NCBI GenBank assembly: GCA_947179155.2
Contig: OX359266.1
Coordinates: 44,635,039-44,699,038, forward strand
DNA: 64,000 nucleotides
Direction of reading: 5' to 3'
Source of the DNA: Hedera helix
Lineage: Eukaryota; Streptophyta; Magnoliopsida; Apiales; Araliaceae
In this document: positions 12,300 through 25,189 of the stretch, in pieces
Layout: every line of letters begins with the position of its first letter
How positions within the stretch are numbered: position 1 is the first letter of the stretch
Notes under the pieces: generated by a model
What the model saw: only the letters and a program-made list of their open reading frames with translations
Told to the model about the DNA's origin: nothing
The model's database searches: none
Position numbers and translations under genes: made by a program

Positions 12300-13521
12300 A
12301 TATTTTAATTATTAAAAAATAAAATTTAATATGAATTTTCGTGTGAAGTCCTATTTTTTAATAATTAAAATAAAAATATTGTATTTAGTGTTATTATTAG
12401 TATTATGCATTTATACTTATTCATATAAGATACAACGACCCTAAAGATTTGATGGGTACGACAGCAAAACTATTACGACAGTGGATATACAACTGTGTAA
12501 GGCAATAGTTAAGAACTTAATTACAATAGTGGATATATAGTGTTGCATAGGACAAGTCTATGTACACTATTTAAAAATAAAATTAAATATTATTTTTATT
12601 TTAATTATTAAAAAATAAAATATGATATAAATTTTAATATTATATTTTAATTTTTAAAAATTAAAATAAATATAATATTTAAATATTATATAGATAAAAG
12701 ACAATTAAGATAGCTGGATAAGACGGTATTTATGATTCAGCGACCCTATTAATTTGGTGGGTACAGCCATATAACAGTGGTTAGTAGTTAGTATATAGTG
12801 GATAGGAGTACAAATCTTCTATATTTAATGTCTGATGTAAGTATTTATCATTAAAAATAAATAACAGATAAATACATATATGTATTTATTAACATATAGA
12901 TACATATATATATATTTGTTTGTCTTTAGTAATAAAGACTTACCATAAACATTAGATACAGAAGATTTGATCCCAATGGATAGTGAATATAATATTTGTT
13001 TATTTGTGGTGGTATATTTGTGTATAATAAATGATTTGGAGTGAAAATGCAATCTGTCACCTTTTTTTTTCTTTTTGTTTCTCTTAATTTTTTTAAACAT
13101 AAACCCAACTAGACCTATCCCACATCTTATCCCGAAATTTACTGTCCCATCTCGTGTTTCATTGTCAAAGTGTAATTTTTTTATATATTTTTAGCTAATT
13201 GAATTTGTTAAAAAATAAAAGTTATCATATATTAGATAACAGACAAGACAAAAGATAAACGAGAATTGATACGATAAATGAATGAGTATTCCCTAGTCAT
13301 GCACTCATACGTCTCACTCAACCACTCATGCAGCACATTCCCTCTAGATCGAGGGCACTTCAATGAGGCATAACTCTTTGTGATTGTGGGTTTTGGTCCT
13401 TCTCTTGGTATATTAATGAGAGGGGTAACAACTGGCAGTCTGGCACTGATCAAGTCCTTCAGTTAAACCGGTCCATATGACTTTTCTAGGAAGTCTCTCG
13501 CATCAATCACCATGGGTCCAA
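12300..13521. other. upstream flank of OMT-B, no gene seen
   Basis: AT-rich DNA with short repeated blocks around GTGGATATA (12480-12790). Near 13060-13100 a poly-T/AC region recurs upstream of OMT-C (about 19280-19350) and OMT-E (about 37460-37520). The stretch 13300-13521 (CACTCATGCAGCAC, CTCTAGATCGAGGGCAC) is also shared by all three copies. Frames here are short and of simple composition. Confidence 0.5.
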
Positions 13522-15916
13522 ACTGTTTTATAATTGTGTTTTTTTAGATATTTTTTAATAGACAAAATTTATTATACTCGTGCACATCTTTTAAAATAAG
13601 GAGAAAGTATAAGGAATTAAGTACTACGACGTCTACGTGGAAGAAAACTTGGTGACACTATAACTATCCTTGGTTATTTTGAAACTAAAATAACTAAAAA
13701 GAAAATCTTTGAAATATTCACTACCAAGACACGCATCACACCTACTGAATTATCAATTACAATACATAAAAGTTGACGATATTTAATTGAACTTTAATTT
13801 TAAAATTTAGTGGGTTGATTCAGTTATCACATAAATTAATGGGTTAATGATAAAATTGTCCTTTTAAGTATAGATTTTTTTCAACTTACCTCTTAAAATT
13901 TAAAAATTGTCAATTAATGCCCCCAATTTTTTTTTAAAATTAATTATATCCCTTTTTGTCGAAAATATCAAATTAATTGCCGGAAGACACATGTCATTAA
14001 AATGAGTGAAAAATACGAAGTTTTGTCATTAAGCCTCCTTCCTCCTCTGTTCTCATCGATTGTGAAACTAAATAATGGATTAACAAGTCGGACTAGGCAG
14101 AAGATCATCTTCATCGGCAATAACCACCACACCCACACGATGACTCTATCAAATTTCAACATCACTCCAGGAGCTCGATTTAGCAGAGGATAATGTCAAG
14201 CAAGTCTTACGATGGACGAATCTGGAGTTCCCAACGATGGAATGACATATCTGAGAGATGGAAGTATCGAAATGGTCATATGGAATTTAGCAACAAAAAA
14301 ATGGTCATGGTGTCCGTTATTTAGAACTCCGGCCGCTTGATATGAGATATAGATTGTTTGGCTGATTTTTTGTCTCTCTTTTTTCCGGGCGTTTGATGGC
14401 CTTTTTGGGATTTTTTATATTAAGTTTGTATTTTGTTTATTAGTATTAATTGTTGTATATTAAGTAGAAATTTCATCATGATTTTATTTAATTGGGATTT
14501 TGATGAAGTTAAGGTTTGATATAAGGAGGAAGAAGGAAGTTCCTTTTTTAGGAAAGAAGAAGGAATATTTTTTCTTAAGAACGGAAAGATAAGGAAGTTT
14601 TATTTATTTATTTTAGAACTAAGGAAGAAGAAAGGAAACTTTTTTTTTCTTTTTTTTTTTCTTTTTTAAAGAACGAAGGAACATCGATTAATTGCTATAG
14701 GTTTCCTGAGTTTTTCTTACATGATTTTAGTTTCTTGGGTTCTCTTTTTTTAGTATTTATTTAATTTTTAAAATATATTTTACTTATTTATTTAGATTTG
14801 GATTTGAAATTGGGTTTTATTTTTTTTATGGATTTAAATTGGGTTTGATTTTTTTTTTTTATTTGCAATACATTCTTTGTTGGTCAAATACTGAATACAC
14901 CACTTTATACTATCTCCGGCAAGTATTTTGGTATTTCCGACAGAAAGGGACCCAATTGTTTTTTTAAAAAAATTGAGAGTATTGATTGATAATTCTCAAA
15001 CTTTTAAAGGTAAATTAAAATAAGTTCATACTTTGGCCTCTTGGGGAGACAATTTTGTCATTAATCCTAAATTTATTTATTTCTAAATTTCTAAACTCGT
15101 TAAGCTGACTTGAATGACCGACACTTTTATCAATTATTAAATCCTTCATAAATAGTGGTATTAGATATGTAGAAATAAATACATATTTCTAGAAAGAATT
15201 TATTAGAAAAAATGAAAAAAGTTCAAAATTATATGGCATTAAATTTCACATTCAAATCGAGTAATTACTCTTCTTCTGTGCAAAATTAATATGGATACTT
15301 CTAACTCCTTAAAAATTCAATTTATAAAATTTTAAATACAAATTAAAGATGGACTGTGAAATTTTAACAAAAAACATTCACAATGTTTTCTAATTTTACT
15401 TAAGTTTAATTATGTCTAAATATATTAATATATGGTAAACTCCTTCATATTATTTATAAATTTCGTGATTAATACATAAATGAATTAATTAACAATATAA
15501 ATATATATTACACATGTTTTAAAAATTATAATAATAATATTTAAATAAATTTTATATATCAATATTTAATTAGACCCGTGTCTCGCACAGGTTCGCCTAG
15601 TAGTCATATTATAAATTTTGTTAACATTAATATGAGGTACCCCTATTGATTCGCCTGTATCATTTGGGATGAATACAGTTTGTTGATTGGAATAAACAAA
15701 GCTACTAATTAATCACCAAGAAAATTGCCCTATAAATTAATTCCACATTAACACCTTGTTTGTAAGATTAAAAAACTGAAAAAATGATAGAAAATAAAAG
15801 AAAATTACAATTTTTCTTAGAAATCTCTTGTTTACAATTTTTTAGTACAATTGATGGTGCAAAATTTGTATTTTAGGTTAGTTTTGTAATGCTAATTATA
15901 CATTTTTGATCAACTT
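13522..15916. other. spacer between the OMT-B and OMT-C units
   Basis: No gene recognised. T-rich and A-rich runs dominate at 14640-14680 and 14820-14860. Short overlapping frames on both strands near 13968-14193 have no recognisable domains. The phrase GACCCGTGTCTCGCACAGG near 15573 resembles short repeats near 7312 (AACCCGTGTAAGAC). Confidence 0.45.
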
Positions 15917-16169
15917 AATTTGAACTGCTAATTTCCATTGGCTAATTTCTTACTTTCATCTTTGGTTTATTTGTGACATGATGATTCTATCAACTTCTCT
16001 ACATGAATCATCAACACTGATCAATTGAGAATGATTCCAAACAAAATGAGTTTATTCACGATCCTCGAAAGCGATCACAATACTGAAATGATTCCATACA
16101 AGATAAGTTTATTTAAGAATCCCAGGTAATATTATGCTTATAAAGAGTACTACTGCCTGCCATACTTCA

Positions 16170-18544
16170 TCAAGGAAAAACTTCAATGAGAGATCTCAAC
16201 CCGAGTACAGGAGTAATCTTGTAGTCACTAAAGCCAGCACTTCTAAAGAGTTCTTCCCAATCTTTCTTAGTTCTCTCTCTTCCCCCGGCATTAACCATCA
16301 TCAACATATCGAAAAGAAGTTTAGTTTCGATTGATCTGTAGTAGTCTCCTTCTTGGTTATCCACTACCATGTCTATGATGATAACCTTTCCTCCCCTTTC
16401 CTTGCTTGGAATTGCCTTTTTGCACTTTCTCAGTATTTTTAAGCACTCTTCATCGCTCCAATCGTGCAATATCCACTGATTTTCATTTTAATTTGTATTA
16501 GCAACACTTAAAATTTAGTAAATATCTATTGCATTCGGCTGATGATATATGTCAACATGCATGCAGAGGAGTACTGAAAGTTTCTTGAGCCGTTAGTTTG
16601 TAGTGAATTCGAATTCAGAGAAGTTAAGGGTGAATATATTGCACGGACCTTGGTCAATTTGGCAAAAAATTGCAATTGTGCAAATGATATTGCATCAACT
16701 CGTCTATTCTTTATTAATTTACAGAAAAGGTCAAGGAGATGCAACGTACTTCGTTTTGCATAACTACAACTTTGTGCTATATAATTGGCAATGGTCAATT
16801 CACGCGGACCTATCTTCACATCAGCAGGGAGATGGGGGTGTTGCCCGTCTTTTTTGAATGGGAAGGAATTCCAAGAGTGGAAGGAACTAGCTATCTTGTT
16901 CAAGAAACAAATCAGATAATTTAAAGAAATGTGTCCTGAATAGAAAGTTGACAGGAAGTAAAGGTCCGATGTTTCACAGTAGCTGGTGACTTTAAGTGTT
17001 GTTTGATTAGAACTTAATAAGATTGAATGGTTGAATCGGTCACTCATATTCAGTTATTCAGTACATTTGTTTAGAGCTGAATGAGACTGAATGACTGAAT
17101 CGGTCAGATTTTTATACTGAATGATTAAGTATAATTTTTTTTAGCTGAATGGTTAAGTTCCGACTGAATGAAGTAAAAAAAAATTTAAAAAAAATATATT
17201 AAATATTATATTAAGTATTATTAAATAAATTTACAACAACTTTGAATTTTTTCAGATGGGTAAAATAGTAAAAATATGTTATTCAGAAATTTTAGACATG
17301 TCACTTATCAAAAAAAAAAATCATTCGGCATTCATAAATCTACTTCATTTAGCTTATTCAAATTACTTAAATATTTAGAACTATTTCATTCAGTTTTTAT
17401 CAAATACCCTCTTAGAATATAAACGAGTATGAATTTCACACGCGCACACAAAATATTTACACACATTCTCCCTTCATCCTTCAAACAGTGACGTAGATTG
17501 ATTATTTTGGTCAAATTAATCAATTTCAGAATTATAAATTAAGCTTTTCTATTTGTAATTTCAAACTCATGAAAGTTAGAAGAATAATAAATTCAATTTA
17601 ATTTCTTGTGATTATAGTTCTTATACTTATATTTAAAAGAATATGGTATAAATTTGAATTGTTAAAATAGTCGATATGACTTAAAAAATCAAACCAAACA
17701 ATTTTTTCGAAGACAGAGTATATATATTTCGGTAATTATATATATATATAGTTACCTTTAAGAAAACAGCTTCTACATGAGGAATTGCTTCAAACATGTC
17801 CCCTCCAACGTAGCTCAAGTTGCCACTCCCTTCGAAGTTTGCAACCACATGTGGTAGGTCAAAAACAATGCAGCTCAAGTGAGGGTACGCATCCGTAATA
17901 GCCCTAGCCACAGCTCCAGTGCCACCCCCAACATCTACAAGCGAATTGATCCCCTCGAACACACCCTTACACTCCTTAATCACCAAACTAGCGATCAACC
18001 GCGCATCACTGGCCATGGCATTGTTAAAAAGCTGATTGAAATTTGGATGAACACCAGCATAATCCCATACTGACCTCCCATGAGCCGTTTCAAAAGGCGT
18101 AGAATCATCATTTTTGAACCATTCGCTCGCAAAATGCCACGGCTTTATAAAGATGGGATCAACCATGGCTACGTAAAATGGCCTTACGCTCAATGGCTCA
18201 TCTTTCAGGAGGAGCCGAGAAGAAGGTGTAAGCAAATAAGCTTCCTCCTCTTCTTTTTTTCCATCATTTTTGGGTATGTTTAGCTTGAGAAAAAAGCCGG
18301 AATGAACTAGGATGCGCATGAGGCGGTAGACACACGACACTTTTGCCTTGTTGATCTGCAGGGCCTCCACTAACTCGGAGAGCGTCATTGGTCCGCCATG
18401 GTTGTGGATAACATCGGGTATATCGAGCTGAATGGCGCAATTGAGTGACATCGAATTTATGAAGTTTATCATGTGATTCCATATGTGAGCTTGAGCATTA
18501 AGTAGCTCACCAGCTTTCTGATCATCATTACTCATCGTTGCCAT
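16170..18544 (-). CDS. OMT-C: S-adenosylmethionine-dependent O-methyltransferase (flavonoid/phenolic type), intact
   Basis: Exon 1 runs 18544-17756 (263 codons) and exon 2 16475-16170 (101 codons plus TGA); the intron is 1280 bp with GT/AG ends. The product is 364 aa. An acidic run (KKEEEEAY, about residues 96-103) sits in the N-terminal domain, as in related mint-family enzymes. The SAM loop VDVGGGTG is at residues 203-210. The catalytic base is His267 in WILHDWSDEEC, with Asp298 and Glu330 at the other triad positions. Compared with OMT-A it has HDW instead of HAW and Asp instead of Glu at the second triad site. Expected role: transfer of a methyl group from SAM to a phenolic hydroxyl of a flavonoid-like acceptor in the cytosol. 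The intron holds two MITEs, and a third lies 41-50 bp upstream of the ATG. It is the only intact copy of its subtype here. Confidence 0.9.
16995..17411. mobile_element. Tourist/PIF-Harbinger-like MITE in the OMT-C intron
   Basis: Absent from the OMT-B intron. The left end AGTGTTGTTTGATTAGAAC and the complement of the right end GAGGGTATTTGATAAAAAC are similar inverted repeats, flanked by TTA on both sides (16992-16994 and 17412-17414), the usual target duplication of this superfamily. 417 bp with many copies of CTGAATGA. Its right part survives next to OMT-E near 34980-35090, where it marks a deletion breakpoint. Confidence 0.65.
17467..17718. mobile_element. Stowaway-like MITE in the OMT-C intron
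   Basis: Counterpart of the element at 11105-11355. Ends CTCCCTTCATCCTTCAAACA and TTTTTTCGAAGACAGAG are degenerate inverted repeats; TA follows the right end, beside the splice donor. Confidence 0.7.
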
Positions 18545-18593
18545 CTGATTATTTTTTTGAATGATTCTTGAGTTGATAGTGATTGATAAATAG

Positions 18594-18854
18594 GGATCGG
18601 CTTAAAGTTGAATATTTCACCACAAAAAATTATAAGATTTTTTATTGTATTATCACCGATAGACATTTAATAGGATTTGGTTAGGGTTAAATCGACACCA
18701 ACTCCCTCATAGTAAGTTCCTAATGTTTTTAATTAGAATGAGTTGGTAAGTTGTCATACCTTTTTAATGACATATTTTTCTATATCCAATTTAATAAAAA
18801 ATATTATAACTTATTACGATGAAATTGATTTTTAACTTCACTATAACCAAATTC
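18594..18854. mobile_element. Mutator-type MITE in the OMT-C promoter/leader
   Basis: 261 bp flanked by a perfect 9-bp direct repeat GATAAATAG (18585-18593 and 18855-18863). OMT-B has that 9-mer once, so the empty site is visible. The ends are degenerate inverted repeats around GTTGAAAATT/GTTAAAAATT. A 9-bp target duplication is typical of Mutator-like elements. It starts 50 bp upstream of the OMT-C start codon. OMT-E has the same insertion at 36267-36604. Confidence 0.8.
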
Positions 18855-18863
18855 GATAAATAG

Positions 18864-19753
18864 ATATATACTTGAGGGTATTCTATATTTTGTAGTGACC
18901 AACTCTCAGGTGACCCGTGTTAGCGACGGTCCAAATTTATTTATTTATTATTGAATTCTATAAAAAAAATTATGAAAATAAATATTTTAAAAATAAAATA
19001 ATAATAATAATATGGACCGATCGCTGGTACCGGCAGCTAGGAACGTCCACCTAGAAGTACTCTTTTGTAGTTTATAGCCACTCGGTAGTGGCCAAGGGTC
19101 ACCCATCAAGTTTTAGTACTTTTTTGACAAATTTTAGGCGAATAAAATTAGATTTGTTTAGTACGTCGAAGACAATGGATATACAGCTGTATGATAGATA
19201 TACAGCTCTGTAAGGCGAAAACAATTTGAATAGTGGATATACAGCTGTGTTGTAATGAATGATTGGGAGTGAAAATGGTTCTCTCTCTCCTTTTTTTTTT
19301 TTTTTTTCTTTTTTCTTTTTCTCTCTTATTTTTTGTTTTAAACATAAACCCAACTAGATTTATCCCACGTCTTATCCCCAGATTTAATGTCTCATCTTTA
19401 ATTTTATTTCCTGTGTTGTCGATTCATAATTTTTTTTTTTTAGTTAATTTAATTTATTAAAAAATAAAAATATCATATATTAATATATGAAATGAGATAA
19501 CAAATAATAAAGAATTGATACAATAAATCCAAATGACTATTCCCTGGCTCCCACTCGTCTCGCTCAACCACTCATGCAGCACAATCCCTCTAGATCGAGG
19601 GCACTTCAATGAGGCATAATACTCTTGTGATTGTGAGTTTTGAACCTTCAGTTGGACTATTAAAGCGAGGGGTAGCAATTGATCAAGTCCTCCAGTAAAA
19701 CTGGTCCATATGAATTTTCTAGGAAGTATCTCACATCAATCGGCATGGGTCCA
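18864..19753. other. upstream flank of OMT-C, no gene seen
   Basis: Shared with the flanks of OMT-B and OMT-E. It includes a poly-T run at about 19290-19330 whose complement gives Lys-rich spurious frames, and a block near 19565-19610 with CTAGATCGAGGGCACTTC. The OMT-derived sequence ends at ATGGGTCCAA (19753), where it is fused to the tandem array. Confidence 0.5.
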
Positions 19754-22700
19754 ACAATAAACTGGTCTGCAGGAAGAGGGTACTGCTAGAGGACCTAGTG
19801 ACTCTTTAGGATCAACTTTCTTTTCCTTGATTACCCCTTTTATAACGTTAAAGCTTGACATAATGCTTATAAAGCTAGAACATCTTAGTGAGTGAACAAC
19901 TGATCATTTGTTCTTTTGCGGCTAGTTGAGTCAACTTTCAGTCTCTTCCTGATATATGTGAAGAGAGAAGATATACCACAACGTAGCTCACTGGTACACC
20001 CTTTATACCACACGCAAAATTTCATTTGTTAATTTGTTTCACAAAAAATACTTTATTTCTAATGATAATATAAAATGAAGAGAAATGATATCTTTTGTAA
20101 TTTTATGTAGTAATTATTTTGTTGTTTTGTAGTGACTCTTTTAATCAGGTATATAGTACGGTGAGTTGTCCTTATTAATTTTATATAATTTCATGTATTG
20201 AATTATATCTCAATCATTATAAGTTGATAGAAAAATTTTATAATACATAGAAAAATTTTAAATTGAAAGAAATTTATCAAGATTGTTATTATGTGATCAC
20301 TATTAAATTAACAAATTACTACATTTTTTATAAAATTAAAAAAAATATGTTTAAAAAGACTTTAAGAAAAGTATAATTTTTCCAAACATATGTCATTTGT
20401 TAAAAATCTTGTATCGGTCACATGATCATTATGTACCTATTAATGGAAAGCCAGAAGTGAGTGAAGGTGACACCTAAGTTTCTTCTTGTTTTCTTTCTCA
20501 AATACTCTACATTCAAGATGTATGGCAAGTTGCTAATGCTAGTTCTGTTGAAACAGATTTAGATAGTAAGTTATATGTCATATCATTTTCTGGTTCGAAT
20601 GACTTATATCAAGTAGAATTTTGTAATCTTCCTCTAGTGTTGAGTTGAATTTTGTATCATAATATTTTTAAATGATGCTTATATGTTCTTTAGTACTAAT
20701 ACAAAACTTTTATTAATTCTTAAACATGAAACTTCAAATTGAACAAAAATATTGTCTCAAATAAAACCCATGAAATCAAATAATTTTTATACCCACTAAA
20801 CATAGTTTCACATTGGAAAAAAAAACCCACATTTATTATATACTTTCATTGCAAGTAATTCTAATTTTTACTGGAGTATTGAGAAAGTATATCCACTTTC
20901 TTAAGACTTTCCAATAGTGTGAAATTCTCATCAATCTTTAAATGTATAATGAACTTATTTGTACTGAAGTATACTTTTGTTGAGAAGTACATATAAGGTG
21001 AAAAAGGTCTTCTAAAAGTTATTATACATGTAATATCTATTTATAAATACCTTAGTTTTTGTGTTTTTTAGAGTTCATATGCATAAATCATATTAATTGA
21101 ATTTAATATTAATTTTAGTTAATTGAAAAGACTCTTGTTGGATTTTTCTCAAATGATTCATGCACATAATTACTAATTATAAGTATTTTATCAATATCAA
21201 TAGAATGTATTAAATTAAATATAATAATAACCATCCGAGTTAACTCATCAATTAAAATGAGTTAACTCGGATGGTAACTCAATCCTTTATCTCTTCTCTT
21301 GCTTTTATCTATAAGAATTGATTCCTTTAGGTTTGGGAGGCTTGATCTTTTTCATTTTAACTTCAGGAATAGAATGTTATTGAAGACTATGAGTCATCTT
21401 AATAAGATCCCTCTTTTAAGCTGGTGCATGCTTATGCGGAAGATTTTGTCATCATCCTCTTCGTGTTTGCACTTTTGGCATTCTGGAAGGAAAATAATAC
21501 AAAGTGCAAACTTTAAAACATTCAGGATTAGTGGTGAGTCGAAGGGAAAAAAATTAAAAAGAAAGACTAAAAATAAACTGGTCTGCATGAATAGGGTACT
21601 GCTACAGGACCTAGTGACTCTTTAGGATCAGCTTTCTTTTCCTTGATTACCTCTTTTATAACCTTAAAGCTTGACATAATGCTTATAAAGCTAGAACATC
21701 TTAGTGAGTGAGCAATTGATCATTTGTTCTCTTGCTGCTAGTTGAGTCAACTTTCAGTCTCTTCCTGATATATGTGAAGAGAGAAGATATACCACAACGT
21801 AGCTTACTGGTACACCCTTTATACCACACGCAAAATTTCATTTGTTAATTTGTTTCACAAAAAATACTTTATTTCTAATGATACTATAAAATGAAGAGAA
21901 ATGATATCTCTTGTAATTTTATGTAGTAATTATTTTGTTGTTTTGTAGTGACTCTTTTAATCAGGTATATAGTACGGTGAGTTGCCCTTATTAATTTTAT
22001 ATAATTTCATGTATTGAATTATGTCTCAATCATTATAAGTTGATAGAAAATTTTTATAATACATAGAAAATTTTTAAATTGAAAGAAATTTCTCAAGATT
22101 GTTATTATGTGATCACTATTAAATTAACAAATTACTACATTTGTTATAAAATTAAAAAAATATATGTTTAAAAAGACTTTAAGAAAAGTATAATTTTTCC
22201 AAACATATGCCATTTGTTAAAAATCTTGTATCGGTCACATGATCATTATGTACCTATTAATGGAAAGCCAGAAATGAGTGAAGGTGACACCTAAGTTTCT
22301 TCTTGTTTTCTTTCTCAAATACTCTACATTCAAGATGTATGGCAAGTTGCTAATGCTAGTTCTGTTGAAACAGATTTAGATAGTAAGTTATATGTCATAT
22401 CATTTTCTGGTTCTGATGACTTATATCAAGTAGAATTTTGTAATCTTCCTCTAGTGTTGAATTGAATTTTGTATCATAATATTTTTAAATGATGCTTATA
22501 TGTTCTTTAGTACTAATACAAAACTTTTATTAATTCTTAAACATGAAATTTCAAATTGAACAAAAATATAGTCTCAAATAAAACCCATGAAATCAAATAA
22601 GTTTTATACCCACTAAACATAGTTTCACATTAGAAAAAAAAAACCCACCTTTATTATATACTTTCATTGCAATTTATTCTAATTTTGACGGGAGTGTATA

Positions 22701-24433
22701 GAGAAAGTATATCCACTTCCTTAAGGCTTTCCAATAGTGTGAAATTCTCATCCATCTTCAAATGTATAATGAACTTATTTTTATTGAAGTATACTTTTGT
22801 TGAGAAGTGCATATAACGTGAAAAGGTCTTCTAAAAATTATTATACATGTAAAATCTATTTATTAATGCCTTAGTTTTTGTGCTTTATAGAGTTCATATA
22901 CATAAATCAAATTAAATGAATTTAATATTAATTTTAGTTAATTGAAAAGACTCTTATTGAATTTTTCTCAAATGATTCATGCACATAATTGTTAATTATA
23001 AGTATTTTATCGATATCAATAACATATATTAAATTAAATATAATAATAACCATCCGAGTTAACTCATCAATTAAAATGAGTTAACTTGGATGGTAACTCA
23101 ATCCTTTTATCTCCTTTCTTACTTTTATATATAAGAATTGATTTCTTTAGGCTTTGGGAGGCTTGATCTTTTTCATTTTAACTTCAGGAATAGAATGTTA
23201 TTGAAGACTAGGAGTCATCTTAATAAGATCTCTCTTTTAAGCTAGTGCATGCTCATGCAGAAGATTTTGTCATCATCATCTTCGTGTTTGCACTTTTGGC
23301 ATTCTGGAAGGAAAATAATACAAAGTGCAGACTGTAAAACATTCAGGAATAGTGGTGAGTCGAAGGGAAAAAAATTAAAAAGAAAGACTAACAATAAACT
23401 GGTCTGCAGGAAGAGGGTACTGCTACAGGACCTAGTGACTCTTTAGGATCAGCTTTCTTTTCCTTGATTACCCATTTTATAACCTTAAAGCTTGACATAA
23501 TACTTATAAAGCAAGAACATCTTAGTGAGTGAACAACTGATCATTTGTTCTCTTGCTGCTAGTTGATTCAACTTTCAGTCTCTTCCTGATATATGTGAAG
23601 AGAGAAGATATATCACAACGTAGCTTACTGATACACCCTTTGTACCACACGCAAAATTTCATTTGTTAATTTGTTTCACAAAAAATACTTTATTTCTAAT
23701 GATAATATAAAATAAAGAGAAATGATATCTCTTGTAATTTTATGAAGTAATTATTTTGTTGTTTTGTAGTGACTCTTTTAATCAGGTATATAGTACGGTG
23801 AGTTGCCCTTATTAATTTTATATAATTTCATGTATTGAATTATGTCTCAATCATTATAAGTTGATAGAAAATTTTTATAATACATAGAAAATTTTTAAAT
23901 TGAAAGAAATTTCTCAAGATTGTTATTATGTGATCACTATTAAATTAACAAATTACTACGTACATTCGTTATAAAATTAAAAATATATGTTTAAAAAGAC
24001 TTTAAGAAAAGTATAATTTTTCCAAACATATGTCATTTGTTAAAAATCTTGTATCGGTCACATGATCATTATGTACCTATTAATGGAAAGCCAGAAATGA
24101 GCGAAGGTGACACCTAAGTTTCTTCTTGTTTTCTTTCTCAAATACTCTACATTCAAGATGTATGGCAAGTTGCTAATGCTAGTTCTGTTGAAACAGATTT
24201 AGATAGTAAGTTATATGTCATATCATTTTCTGGTTCGAATGACTTATATCAAGTAGAATTTTGTAATCTTCCTCTAGTGTCGAGTTGAATTTTGTATCAT
24301 AATATTTTTAAATGATGCTTATATGTTTTTTAGTACTACTACAAAACTTTTATTAATTCTTAAACATGAAACTTCAAATTGAACAAAAATATTGTCTCAA
24401 ATAAAACCCATGAAATCAAATAAGTTTTATACC
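19754..24433 (+). repeat. tandem array of about 1.82-kb units derived from a rearranged INDH gene
   Basis: Partial unit 19754-20441, full units 20442-22258 (1817 bp) and 22259-24081 (1823 bp), partial unit 24082-24433. Every unit boundary reads GTACCTATT followed by AATGGAAAGCC. Each unit starts with the last nucleotides of INDH exon 3 (AATGGAAAGCCAGAAGTGAG) and the first 150 or so bp of INDH intron 3, continues with about 1 kb of unknown sequence, and then has the region downstream of the INDH stop codon (compare 55622-55806). A single-copy equivalent is at 40133-41956. No unit encodes a protein I recognise. The open frames near 21299-21625 begin at TTG and are not supported. Confidence 0.88.
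21230..21275. repeat. perfect 19-bp hairpin inside the tandem unit
   Basis: ACCATCCGAGTTAACTCAT is followed, after an 8-nt loop, by its exact complement. The same hairpin is at 23049-23094 with one change in the right arm and at 40921-40966 with several changes. It may be the end of an inserted element or an accidental palindrome. There is no long imperfect stem like those of plant miRNA precursors. Confidence 0.8.
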
Positions 24434-24574
24434 AATTAATTGACTTGATATCTAACTAAGAGAGTCAATTACACTGTATTTATAACAATTAGTCATAATA
24501 ATGAATAAGTGTGAATTATTGTTGAATAATTGAATTGATAAATTTATTTGTTTATAATATAAAGTTGGGTGATA

Positions 24575-24830
24575 TAAAATGAATGGTATAGATTAAAGAT
24601 AATATAGAATTTGAAATGGATGGTGTAGATTAAAAGATGATCTTTAAATGAATGGTTTAGATTAAGGAAATCTTAAATGATGAAATGAATGGTATAGATT
24701 AAAGATAATATAGAATTTAAAATGGATGGTGTAGATTAAAAGATGATCTTTAAATGAATGGTTTATCTTAAAAGATGAAATGAATGGTATGGATTAAACA
24801 TTATCTTGAAATGAACGGTTTGGATTAAAT
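24575..24830 (+). repeat. short tandem repeats, period about 106 bp
   Basis: GAATGGTATAGATTAAAGAT recurs at 24581 and 24687, with further shortened copies of AAATGAATGGTTTAGATTAA. This lies just upstream of the TATA box, where LTR U3 enhancer repeats are often found. Confidence 0.75.
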
Positions 24831-25189
24831 TAGAGAATCTTGGTTATGATAAGATTTTTGGCTATAAATAGAGGCCTTAACTTAAGAATTTTTCATAAAC
24901 TTCCTTACTTGTTATTTCTTTCTCTCTCTAAATACTTCTTGTGAAAGTTCTCTCTAAGTGTGTTTAAGTCATCTTGAGTATTTGTGAAGATCTATAAGTG
25001 TACGTGTACTGTTCAAGTTAATCAACCTCATTTAAATCAATATCCAGTCACGTGTTAAGGTAAGGAATATCATCTTCTTTCATATTCTATTATTTAAACT
25101 TACTACGGTAAGGGATTATCATTATTTGATTCTCGAAAATGATATAGTTTCTTTCTTACTCATAAGATGTGCCATTTATTTCCATGTAT

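Larger units (their letters stand above)
9814..13521. repeat. tandem OMT duplication, unit carrying OMT-B
   Basis: Matches 15917-19753 (the OMT-C unit) in the same orientation, offset by about 6.07 kb at exon 2. Both start near AACTGCTAATTTCC and both reach CATGGGTCCAA. The match covers the 3' flank, both exons, the intron and the 5' flank. The OMT-C unit has extra insertions: a MITE in the intron and another upstream of the ATG. Confidence 0.85.

Noticed and set aside
21299..21625. Open frame of 108 codons conserved in the repeat units (also 23249-23446 and 40990-41313)
   Set aside because: It begins at TTG, is Lys/Ser-rich, shifts between units and matches no family I know. Its conservation is explained by recent duplication of the DNA.
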